This document shows positions 54,946 through 64,000 of a stretch of DNA of 64,000 bases, in pieces. The translations under genes and the position numbers were made by a program. The notes beneath the pieces are model-generated. The model saw only the letters and a program-made list of their open reading frames with translations. It did no database searches and was not told the DNA's origin. This stretch comes from Saccharina japonica (Eukaryota > Sar > Phaeophyceae > Laminariales > Laminariaceae), in contig MEHQ01001395.1 of NCBI GenBank assembly GCA_008828725.1, positions 186,001-250,000 on the forward strand, in the 5' to 3' direction. Position 1 is the first letter of the stretch; the number at the start of each line of letters is the position of its first letter.

Positions 54946-57900
54946 GTTTCAATGCATCGTACATATATATATATACCTGGTACGTTATATGTATAAATAT
55001 ATTTATATGTCGCCTTTTTGATTGATTTCAGATGGCCAACTCGTAGCCCCAAGCGCCAAAATTGAACAGAAGTATGGCGGCAGTGGTATACTCGAGCCTT
55101 ACATCAGTGTGATTGTTTTTTTTGTTCTAATGAACCCGCTGTGAGACCACGCATCAGGACTCACGATCTCTGGAGGCTGTGTAGAAAAGAGCCCCCAGGG
55201 TATGTTAACGGTGCATACAGCATATGGCATGCTGTCAAGAGAAACAATGGCATACTGTGCCGGTATATCGTAGTGCAATATTACATGATTATACTTTAGG
55301 AAACCTACGATGAAACGTATATACTCGTATGTGCATACAGTTAAAGTATTCCAACTCGAAAGTAAAACTATGATAATAAACACAGAGACAGAAGCATGCG
55401 TGCTCACGGAGAGACCCTGACCGTGGACAATAACGTAGTAACTCGGAAGAATCTAACAAGATGTATGATACCGGTCGACGAACGATTTATGCTGTATACA
55501 TGTGTCCCAGGTTCGTGCGAGTGCGGAAAGCTACTGTGGCCTCAACTCGTAAAGTATAGTATGGGTGGGGCCTACTAGTTTCGTGTTTTCATCCCGTCAG
55601 AGATGGTATTATTGCCCTACGCCACCAGCAACAATCTGTATTCCCACTAAAAATAGATAGCTGGCTAAAAAGAACGCGATACTTACCTTCTTGAGGGCAC
55701 GCGAAATTCAATTTGTATTTGGAAAAATCGTGCCACCAACGCGCGCTCCCACGAAATAAGCAGTGCTGGTACATAACACCCTCTCCACTCTGCAAGTTGC
55801 TCACGGGTACGGTTTTTCAGTGACGTTCCAAATGGCTCGCCCATATTGTATTACAACGTTTAACTTGGCTCATACCCGCCGCCTCCAGGTGCCTCCTTTG
55901 TCTACCTCAAGTCGCAGGGTCACACAGCGAGGGCACTCTTCTACCCTTCCTCCAACTACGACGGGGGGACACACGCCTTGATGCTTATCGCGGAAGAGCT
56001 CGGTATTTGTTATGGGTTTCCCTCGACGAGCCATGTCTAAGCGTGCATGCAGGATGGGGACAAACAGCACCGTGTACAGTACGTGGTAACCCAATCTGAC
56101 ATAAATACTAAGTTTGTTTGTCCCTAGAACCGAGGTGCAGTCCCAACACAGTTTGTTTAGCCGTCTTGGTGTTTTAGAGCGGACAATCTACGACAAAAAC
56201 AACGGGTGATAACACAGCAACGGCGACACGTTGCGTGATTGTGGCGGGTGTGAAAACAAAATGTTGTCCGTGTTTCAATGCAAGGCTCCGTCCGCCTCAC
56301 GGGCGCATAATGTTCCTGTACCCGTGAGGCTCGCCGCACACGCTACTAGCATACGGTTTGATAGCGCCAAAATGTGCCACTCTGATGCAGCCGCTACCCT
56401 TACAAGGGGCCACGAAGGGGTTCAAAATTTGGACCAAGCTCGAATGTGTATTCATCATGTGTAAGGCACGGCGGCGTGCCCAGCTATAATTCGAATACTT
56501 CGTAAATTAACACGATGGCGACATTCATTGTGCGCTTCGTAACAAACCACGACCCTGTGACATTCATGGCACGTGTAACTCACAAATCAATAAGTAGGGG
56601 AGTGCACACCAACATGCTTTTCGGTGCGTTTCCGCCAGCACTAATGATGGTGTTCCCCAGGAAAATATATATATATATATATATATATATTTGGATACGT
56701 GTGCTAAGATAAAAGGGGTAGCACGTGTCCTGTCTTGCGTGGCAACTGTTGATGACTGAAAATTGCAAGGGCAATCGGGCTTCTCAACTAAATAACTACC
56801 CAATAACATAACATGCCTCGTTCTGAACTACCCAATAGTATAACATGCCTTGTTGAACAATACGGCGCACATGCCTTACTTTTTGCAATCGCTTTCGTTA
56901 CTGCCCTACCTAAGTCATGAGACTGCAATCATCGGGTTCATCACTTCGTGGTTTCTTGCAGGCGGGCGTGGGTGTTGTGGGGTAGTACACAGCTCCTCCA
57001 GCGAGGGGCTTCCGGACAGGAATCCTGGGTGGAGAGTCGAACCGCGGGGCTTACAATACGACTGGTGGTGCTGCGGTAGCCGGGATATACGCCTGTTTTC
57101 AATCCCGTGTGTTGCGCCAATCGCGCGAGCGGCCCTGTGTACCTCACTCAAACATTAGACATGGTCGAAAACAAAAACAGGGTGTTGGCGGAAAAAAACA
57201 AAATCCCGTACCTCGTATGTATACTTGTATGCTGTGTACCATATGTCCCATTGCACACCGCGAAACCAAAGAAAATCAAGCTCAAAATGAATCCAGCTGA
57301 ACAAAGAAAGGAGAAAATCCAGAGTACACGGACAGCGGTCATTGGGCCAAGGGTGGGGCTGAAGCTGCTGAAAATATACTCATTCAAAACCTGACTGTCC
57401 GGCCTTAGGTCAGGCATGAGGTGCAACCATCAGGCCACACAGGGGGGCGGGGGGCGTTCCTGAAGCTACAAGGGAGCACACACCTTGCTATCGCACGGTG
57501 CAGGACTGCACACAAAAAAACAAAGCTACATTACCACTCCAGCGGAATGATGACATGAATTCCCAGTGTTGTTGTTGTTGTTGTTGTTGTTGTTGTCTTC
57601 ACATTAAAAACCGTGCCGGTCTCTCTATCCAGTACCTCCATCTGTCCGTCCTAATCCAACACTTGACACGGTCGATTCCCGTGGTCACAGGCTAACTTAC
57701 CCAAAAAAGGTATACTGAAATAAAAGTGGAACCCGAAGGGTCCGCAAAGCGATCAAAGCCAGTCAAAAACAGATAGTCTGGAGCCCTCCGCTCCCCTCTA
57801 CACGCTATGTGAAGGTAAAAATAAAAATGGAAAAGTCAACATCACCAATCGGGGGGACACGCCCCCTGATTCTATCTTGGTGCCCCTATAATGCCGGGGT

Positions 57901-58206
57901 GTTCCGTGCCGGGTTCACACCGGTCAGGCAAACAAATCGAGTCCTCCACCCCGATTATAAACGCAGACATGATACGGGGGAAGGGAACTATGGTCCCGTG
58001 TGACTGATGTACCCCCGGCCTGCGAGCAGTGTAACTGCAAAAGGTCAAAAGCAGCGAAGGGAAAAAGACGAAGACAAAGACAAAGAGACAAGTCAAAAGT
58101 ACAAGCAAACACTCACACAAACAAGACCGCAGAGACAACACATTGACACGTCATCCCGAGGGGGTGGTGCAATGGTGCGGCGGTGGGGGGGAGGGGGAAA
58201 AATAAC
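54946..58206. other. 3.3-kb intergenic stretch, no gene recognised
   Basis: Holds (TA)n near 56663-56690, (GTT)n at 57567-57597 and a GCGCGAGCGGCCCTGTGTAC motif near 57125 related to the dispersed GGGCGAGTGGCTC motif. Open frames up to 102 codons have no domains. Confidence 0.4.
57567..57597. repeat. (GTT)n microsatellite
   Basis: Ten GTT units; translated as poly-Cys in one frame. Confidence 0.92.
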
Positions 58207-58232
58207 AAAACAAACAAACAAACAAACAAACA
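58207..58232. repeat. (AACA)n tail of the LINE
   Basis: Six AACA units (TGTT on the element's strand) at the 3' end of the retrotransposon. Confidence 0.9.
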
Positions 58233-58423
58233 GCCCAGGACAGTCAATCCGGCACATATCGCGCCACTCGGTCCGCCATTTCTCGCTTGTTTCCTTCCCT
58301 CGCCGATTCGCCCTTCTTCCGCACTCCTCCCGTCCCGTTGGTTCTTGGTGTCTCTTTGTTGTTGCTGCGCACTTTTTCTCGCTCGGTCGCTCGTTTCCGG
58401 CTAGCCTCCTCTTCTTCCTTGTG

Positions 58424-61400
58424 TCAGGAGGTCATAAACCTCTCAGCTCCCTGCAGCACTCCCTTGTACCACTGCCTTCCTCCCTTCACCTTCGCTGCTT
58501 CCGCCCAAAATGAATTCGGGATTCCGAAGACACGTCTCTGGTCGTCCGTAGAGCCGTGCGTAGCTCCGAACGCTTTGAAGTCGTCCTTCAGGCACGTCTG
58601 CCAGTTCCGCTCCGGGCACCCCGCGCCCGGGTCCTTCCCCCCCACCAGCTCCCCGAACATCAGTCGTTTCGGGAGTCGCCCGTCTGGCTGTCTTGCCACG
58701 GCCCCCGCGAACAGTAGGCGCCGTTACTGGACAGTGGCTTCCACGCTCTGGCACCCGACCCTCTTCAGGGCCTGGGCGTAGGACAGCTGCCGGTAGGTGC
58801 CTTGCTTGCGCTGGTACCCAATAACTCGCAGCAGCAGCCGGTGGTGTATCGTCCGCAGCAGTCGGTAGTGGTCGCGACGTGGGGCCCATGTCATGCAACC
58901 GTACAGCAGTGCCTCCATCGCCTCCGCTTGAAGCAGGCGGGCCTTGAGTCGAAACGGTGCTCCCGGCCTATCGAAGAGCTCCGGGCCATACCTCTTGACG
59001 CACGCCGACGCTGCTCTGCTCCTGATGTTGATCTCCCGGGTGAGGTCGCCATGTTCGTTGACGAGGCCGCCCAGGTACCGGAACTCGTGGGTTTGGGTAT
59101 ATTTCTGCCCCGCTGCTTCGAGTATCAGCGGCGGCGGGGGCGGTGTTGGCTGGTTCTCCTTTACGCGCATCAGGAGAGTCTCCGTCTTCTTCTCCGACAC
59201 CGTCAGCCCGAACTCCCCAAACACCTGCACGATAATGGTCATCATCCTCGCCAGTCCGTCGGCGGACCTCGATACAACGCCGGCGTCATCGGCATACAGC
59301 ACCCCCCACACCGCCCTCCGTACGCGGTCGAGTGGTGTCTCCGTCCCCGCTCCCGTCTCCTCCTTCAGGAACACTAGGTTCTGCATGATACCATCGTCCT
59401 CGCTGAATCGTACGATAACGACCTCTAGGGCCGCGGCGAAGAAAACGTTGAACAGCAGTGGGGACAGCACACACCCTTGTCGCAAGCCTTGCGTGACCAA
59501 GAACCAGTCCGACAGTTCTCCATCGTCCATGCGCACCCGGGCCCGCATTCCGTCGTGGAATTGGCGGATGACGGCGACCATCTCCGCAGGAACCCCGGCC
59601 CTGGCCAGCACCTTCCATAGCAGCTCTCGGTCCACCGAGTCATAGGCCTTCTGTAGGTCGACGAAGCACATGTAGAGCGGTATTCTCCTTCTCCGCCCTA
59701 GTTCCTGGAGTCGGCGCACGACGAACAGCATGCATACTGTGGATCGACCAGGTCGGAAGCCGCACTGTTCCTCCGGAAGGATGTTGTTGGCTTCGCAGAA
59801 GGCGCTTAGGCGGTTGGTGATGAGTTTGGCGGGGACTTTGCCTACGTGCGATAGTAGCGAGATCCCCCTGAAGTTGTTGCAGTTGGACCGGTCGCCCTTC
59901 TTGTACAGCACTTTGATGGTTGCATCCTTCCACTCTTGCGGGATCTCTCCTCCGTTCCACACGTCGACGAGGATGGCATGAAGGCGCTCCAGGACGACGG
60001 GTTCGTCGTCATCGATCTTGAGCAACTCGGCAGGGAGGGAGTCATGGCCGGGTGCCTTCCAGTTCTGCAGGCCTTTCGTTGCCCGTTCCACCTCCTCGAG
60101 GTCTGGCGCCGCTCCCAACCGTCGGGTGGCTCGCGTCGCTGGTCGTTGCGTCACTTTTTCGGCGATGTCTGGGTTCAGGGTGGGGGACTTGGTGTTGAGG
60201 AGGGTGCCGAAGAATCCCGCCCACCGCTGGAGGATGTCTTCCTTGTTCCGGAGCAGCACGCCTTTCTCGTCCGTGACGAACTGCTGTCCCCCCGCTTGTC
60301 TCCCGCTGAGGCCCACTGATCTCTTAAGGTGTTTGTACAGCCCTCTCATGTCGCGGTCCTTGTAGACCGCTTCGAGCTCCGCCACGTACTTATCGAGGTG
60401 GGCATAAATGCCCGTTTCGACTGCTGCGGTCACTCCCTTACATGCTGCTTTGAGGGTCCTCCATGTCGCTGTGGTCCAATTGCCCCTCATCGCGCGGCGC
60501 GCTTCCCGCCGCTTGGCAAGGGCCTCCTCCAAAGCTGCTCTCGTCGCTGGGGTCTCACACCACTCCTGCGTGCGTCGTCTCCACGGTTCCTCGGATAGTA
60601 CTGTCTGCGCCGCGTCGAGGAGGGCATTGGTAAACAACGTCGCCATCCCCGCTGTGGTGGTCGCTGGCTCACCTGGTTGTTGATCGAGGTTGTGGATGAA
60701 CCGCTCGCTCACCGCCCGTCGTGCTGTTTCGACCTGCAATTCCTGTCGGCTGAACTGCTGCTGTTTCGGTTTGGTCCGCACTGCTCGGTTGTGGGCGAGT
60801 CTGCCACCGAGGTCGACGGTGGCTACCACCATGTTGTGGTCTGAGTCCGCCTTTACTGGGCGTACCGGTTGGGGAACGACGACTACGTTGGACACTCGGC
60901 CGCGGTGTGCCTGTCGCGTGAGGATGTAATCGATGCGCCGGCATTCGTCCCCCGATACGCCGTTGTATGTGTGCCATATCCCACCCTTACGTGTGGGGAA
61001 GAAGGTGTTCGTGATTGCTAGTCTGTTGTCCGTTGCGAAGGTCAGCAGTAGCCTGCCATTGTCGTTCAGCTTATCACGCCCGTGCTCGCCCATGATACGT
61101 TCGTCCCCTCCATCCACCTTCTCTCCTGTCCGCGCATTGGCGTCCATCAGTACGTAGACACACTCCTTGGCAGGGATCCCCCGCACGAGGCTGTCAAGTT
61201 TTTCCCAGAACCTATGCTTGCTGTCGGCGGTTGCGACCTCTGTTGGGGCGTACGCAGCTACGAAGTTGACCGCTCCGCGGTTGCCCGTTATCTCAAACCT
61301 CATGGCCATAAGGCGTTCATCGATATATTCGGTGGTGTACGCAGAGTTCCTGCACGTTGACTCTTTAACGGCTATTCCCACACCGTGTGTTCCACCTGTC

Positions 61401-61714
61401 TCCGTGCCACAGCAGAACACCCGAAACCCTGCTGCTGCGAATTCCGTTCGGCCTGCCCTCCTTGTCTCCTGTAGCCCTAACACCGAAACGTTTTGTCTCG
61501 CTGCCTCGTACAGGATGCTGCAGGCTCTCCCATAGCCGTTAGCCCCTTTTACAGCCAGAGTCCGCACATTCCAGGTTGCTACCCTAACAAGTGTACTCTG
61601 CTGCCTCTCCCGGGCGATGCGTGGTGCCTTCCTAGCCAGCCTACGCTTCGCCCGTCCCCTCCTTTTCCTCCTTCGTGCCCTTTTTATCTGTTTTTTTTCT
61701 GTTGCTTTGCGCAC
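58424..61714 (-). CDS. LINE polyprotein: AP endonuclease and reverse transcriptase
   Basis: The enzyme nicks target DNA and copies element RNA into the break. The 996-codon frame from 61714 starts with a basic tail (residues 2-37). Endonuclease motifs follow: TWNVRT (47-52), LQETR (81-85), YAPTE, MDANAR (190-195), RRIDYIL (259-265), SDHNMVVATV (291-300). RT motifs: NWKAPGHDSLPAELLKI (551-567), FRGISLL, CGFRPGRST (651-659), FVDLQKAYDSVD (684-695), TQGLRQGCVLSPLLF (741-755), and catalytic YADD (807-810). A TAA at 58724-58726 interrupts, but the same frame continues with about 100 codons of typical post-RT sequence (RRLLFAGAVAR, RLPKRLMFGEL, NWQTCLKDDFKAFG) to a TGA at 58424. The first codon is GTG; no ATG precedes the endonuclease, and another in-frame TAA lies at 61724. 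Probably a recently disabled copy. Confidence 0.93.
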
Positions 61715-61726
61715 TCTCGGCGTTTA

Positions 61727-62123
61727 GTAAAAAAAGTTAACCCGGTGCGTGTCTGTTGTACCAGAGATACGCCTCATCCCGGAGCGGCTCGACCCTCCAG
61801 CTCTGGATTCTCCTCCTTCCTCTCTCTGGTGCATACCCACACGGTGTGCGGTCACTCCGCCACCCTCTCCGTGCTCTCTGCTGCTGCATGGCCCCGGTGT
61901 CCAAGCCGGGGCGTTAGGGTTTAACCCCATCTGCAGCCACCCGAGCTAGCTGCGTCGCGAGTTACCCTAATCTCACGATAGCGGTAACTCCCGACTGCCA
62001 GACTCAGGATCCCCCTCTGAACGGTGCTAGGGACCGTGTATCCGTCTGGGTTGGGTGGTCTTTCGAGGTTTAAGTCCACTTACGGACCTCGGCCTACCTC
62101 AGCAGGAAGGCAGGCCGGGGGAA
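61727..62123 (-). other. 5' region of the LINE
   Basis: GC-rich leader. The frame of the ORF is open here from 61930 to the TAA at 61724 with an ATG at 61930, but the peptide is low-complexity (Gly, Ser, Arg). It may be untranslated leader or a decayed N-terminus. The boundary with flanking AT-rich DNA is near 62123. Confidence 0.5.
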
Positions 62124-62528
62124 TGCGTTTTTTTTTCTGGACAAACATTAACGAGGAATATCGATTTGTCTTTTCTGTATTAATTTGTATGTGCATGCGA
62201 CATATGTTTACGTGCACGGTTTTTGTATGTACCCGCCCCTCTGGCTGAGTATGTCGAACATTGATTGGGCGTGCGACTACGTACAGTAGTGTCAGCATTT
62301 TTGTTGTTTTACGTGCACCTATACCTTTTCGTCGTCGTGGCGTTCCAAAGGTATAGACCAAGCACTGAGGAACTCCACAAACCTCGGTACACGTATCACG
62401 CATGCTACGGCAAAGGTCCACCATCTTTGTTTCTGACGGCGGTCACTTGAGGGAGCTCTACTCCCCATCCAAAAATGGTTTAGAGCGACATAAAAGTGAA
62501 CAATGGCATGACCTAAGTAAAATCTGAA

Positions 62529-63031
62529 GACGCAAGCTACGGTAGAGGTGCAGCATGTTGTTTCTGAGCTCCTCGCCTAAGGAGCTCATACGACGCGTGC
62601 TACGGTAGAGGTAGTACTTTTTTTCTGAATCGTTTTCTGAACGATCGGGCTCCTTAACCCAAATTCGTCGGACTCTCATTTTTGTGACGAATATTGTTTC
62701 AGAATATACTTCGGTCGTGAGACTTCTCATCCGGCAGGACTTTTATTTTCCTCCAAAATCATTTTTTCGACGAGGCATGACGCTCCTTAAGTGAGGAGCT
62801 CAGAAAAAAACGTGGTGCACCTCTATCGTAGCATGCGTCATAACTCACAGAAAAAAATGAGTTTGGGGGAACATAAAAGTGCTGCCGCGGATGATAAATC
62901 TCAAGACCGAAGTATTCTTTGAAACATATTTCGTCACAAAAATGAAAGTCCGACGAATTTGGGTTAAGGAGCCCGATCGCAAAATAAAACGATTCAGCCA
63001 AAACGTGCCACCTCTACTGTAGCACGCGTCC
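62529..63031 (+). mobile_element. TIR4 MITE, first subtype, interrupted by a reverse copy
   Basis: GACGCAAGCTACGGTAGAGG start and CTACTGTAGCACGCGTC end. Without 62592-62839 it is a normal ~255-bp copy reading CTAAGGAGCTCATAC then CTCACAGAAAAAAATGAG. Confidence 0.88.
62592..62839 (-). mobile_element. TIR4 MITE inserted in another TIR4 MITE
   Basis: 248 bp, GACGCGTGCTACGGTAGAGG start and CTATCGTAGCATGCGTC end, in reverse orientation to its host. Flanks ATAC and ATAA match at three of four bases, and ATAC is the expected host sequence at that point. Confidence 0.92.
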
Positions 63032-63430
63032 AACCGCATGGCCCAAGAAAAAAACTGGAGTGGTATTGCAACACAGGAATGGAAATCGGGCGATGTTAGG
63101 GTCTACGGAGATCCCCCCTCCCCGTCATTCAGAGAAACATTTCCGCCAAAAAAAGGTATACCTTTACCTCTTTCGTAGCACGCGTCGTTTGTATGATATA
63201 CATCGAACAAGTGAAGATGCGTGACGAGACTTTGTCTCCGTGAAGAGAGCTGGCATGCAGATGTTGGCAACGGACATATACATGTACACCATGATACACA
63301 CGGTGTATACCAGCAACACCTGCGTGAGGTCAAAATGCAAAAACCGTGCTCGTAATATACGCAACGATCAAAGTATTACACACAGCTTGCGGAACACGAG
63401 TTTCGGAAAATATCATTGTTTCCACGGTTA

Positions 63431-63553
63431 TTACAGAGGGGGGGCATAGTAAATTCGACCAACGGTACAGACAAACCCATTTTCTATTTACTACGTAGTG
63501 TTTCTAACCGTTTTTGGTCCTATATCTAGGACCTATTCTCCCCCCCCCCGTGA
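63431..63553. mobile_element. TA-flanked mariner-like MITE
   Basis: TTACAGAGGGGGGGCATAGT at the left after TA; GGTCCTATATCTAGGACC palindrome and CCCCCGTGA at the right. The interior AAATTCGACC and TCTATTTACTAC are diverged. Confidence 0.7.
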
Positions 63554-64000
63554 AAAATGTGTTCTTAACTTTTCAACTCTAAATTACTACCCGTGAGGCG
63601 CATTCATAAGAAGCTCCGTGCGCATGCATGTGCAGTGTCGCTGGCATACTTCGTACCTATAGATACGTATATTATAATACATACTTCGAGTATATACACC
63701 AAGTAAATGTATAGTCTACATGTCCGTTTTCCGTCTGACAATGTGAAACACTTGTCGACCTCATACCACCGGCATATAAAAGCGCAAGTAGAATCCGCAC
63801 CGACTTTAAACATGGAAACTGCTATCACAACAAGACCTCGTTGCTTGACACAGGCTTACCAATAATATAGCCTCCCTCAACGAATGACTCTACTGAAACT
63901 CTCGCCCGACGTTTCACCATTCGGACCTAAACGGTGTGACATATGAATATTACTTTATATAAAGCAGTAGTCGTCCCTCTACAGTTGTAATACCGGCATG
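63554..64000. other. No recognisable feature
   Basis: AT-rich end of the window with short open frames only. Confidence 0.4.

Larger units (their letters stand above)
58207..62123 (-). mobile_element. Non-LTR retrotransposon (LINE), about 3.9 kb, near full length
   Basis: Minus-strand element with a GC-rich 5' region (61727-62123), one long ORF, and a 3' end in a (TGTT)n tract at 58207-58232, a common way for LINEs to end without poly-A. Composition is clearly more GC-rich than the flanks, consistent with recent arrival. The layout (single ORF, APE endonuclease then RT, short post-RT domain, microsatellite tail) resembles RTE-like or related Jockey-group elements. Exact 5' and 3' limits and target duplications could not be fixed. 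Confidence 0.85.
62397..63186 (+). mobile_element. TIR4 MITE, second subtype, host of a nested stack
   Basis: Left part 62397-62528 (ACGCATGCTACGGCAAAGG, GCGGTCACTTGAGGGAGCTC, GGCATGACCTAAG) and right part 63032-63186 (GCATGGCCCAAG, GTCATTCAGAGAAACATT, TTCGTAGCACGCGTC). CATG-CC-AAG is present on both sides of the insert, so either a larger duplication or two separate fragments must be considered. Confidence 0.6.

Noticed and set aside
57020..57100. Minus-strand GGTTCGACTCT resembling a tRNA B-box
   Set aside because: No A-box at the right distance on the same strand and no acceptor, D or anticodon stem pairing.
58802..59645. Long plus-strand frames opposite the LINE
   Set aside because: Antisense shadows of the reverse transcriptase caused by high GC; no recognisable motifs.

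Overview
This is a eukaryotic, gene-poor, repeat-dominated stretch of nuclear DNA. The evidence is one spliced gene model with GT-AG introns, a full-length LINE-type retrotransposon, dozens of short terminal-inverted-repeat (TIR) elements and many microsatellites. No bacterial-style operons, CRISPR arrays or rRNA are visible. A short CCCTAA-type interstitial telomere-like tract and a six-cysteine repeat protein of a kind common in algal lineages suggest an alga or related protist. The species cannot be named from the sequence.

Layout: 0-6.2 kb holds a degenerate tandem repeat, a (GACA)n tract and a dense cluster of TIR elements, several nested. 7.3-7.7 kb is another TIR element. 11.2-13.0 kb (minus strand) carries two exons of a cysteine-rich repeat protein whose splice phases match; it is the only convincing host gene. 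13-34 kb is intergenic mosaic: TIR elements, a TA-flanked mariner-like MITE family (106-865 bp), a large (CTA)n tract, and two copies of a 1.2-1.3 kb element with decayed protein-coding sequence (26.2-27.4 and 30.8-32.1 kb). 33.6-34.1 kb is an inverted copy of a ~540-bp repeat at 4.9-5.5 kb. 34.2-34.5 kb is a SINE-like unit. 35.3-36.0 kb is a ~670-bp near-palindrome. 36.7-40.1 kb is a highly degenerate 27-bp minisatellite that stays open as a 9-residue peptide repeat. 44-47 kb is unusual CATGG-rich DNA with a 60-bp poly-G run. 47-55 kb contains further MITEs, a reverse-strand SINE-like unit and a diverged tandem duplication. 58.2-62.1 kb is a 3.9-kb LINE (minus strand) with apurinic-type endonuclease and reverse transcriptase. 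62.4-63.2 kb is a nested stack of MITEs.

The main biological story is mobile DNA. The most abundant family (called TIR4 here) has ends matching GACGCRTGCTACGRTAGAGG, creates 4-bp target duplications (ACTG, ATAA, CCCT, GGGT, GTTG all seen), is present in both orientations, and inserts into its own copies. No transposase for it lies in the window. Other families (TA-flanked, GGGCCC foldback, hairpin 'HC') are nested inside TIR4 copies, which gives a relative insertion order.
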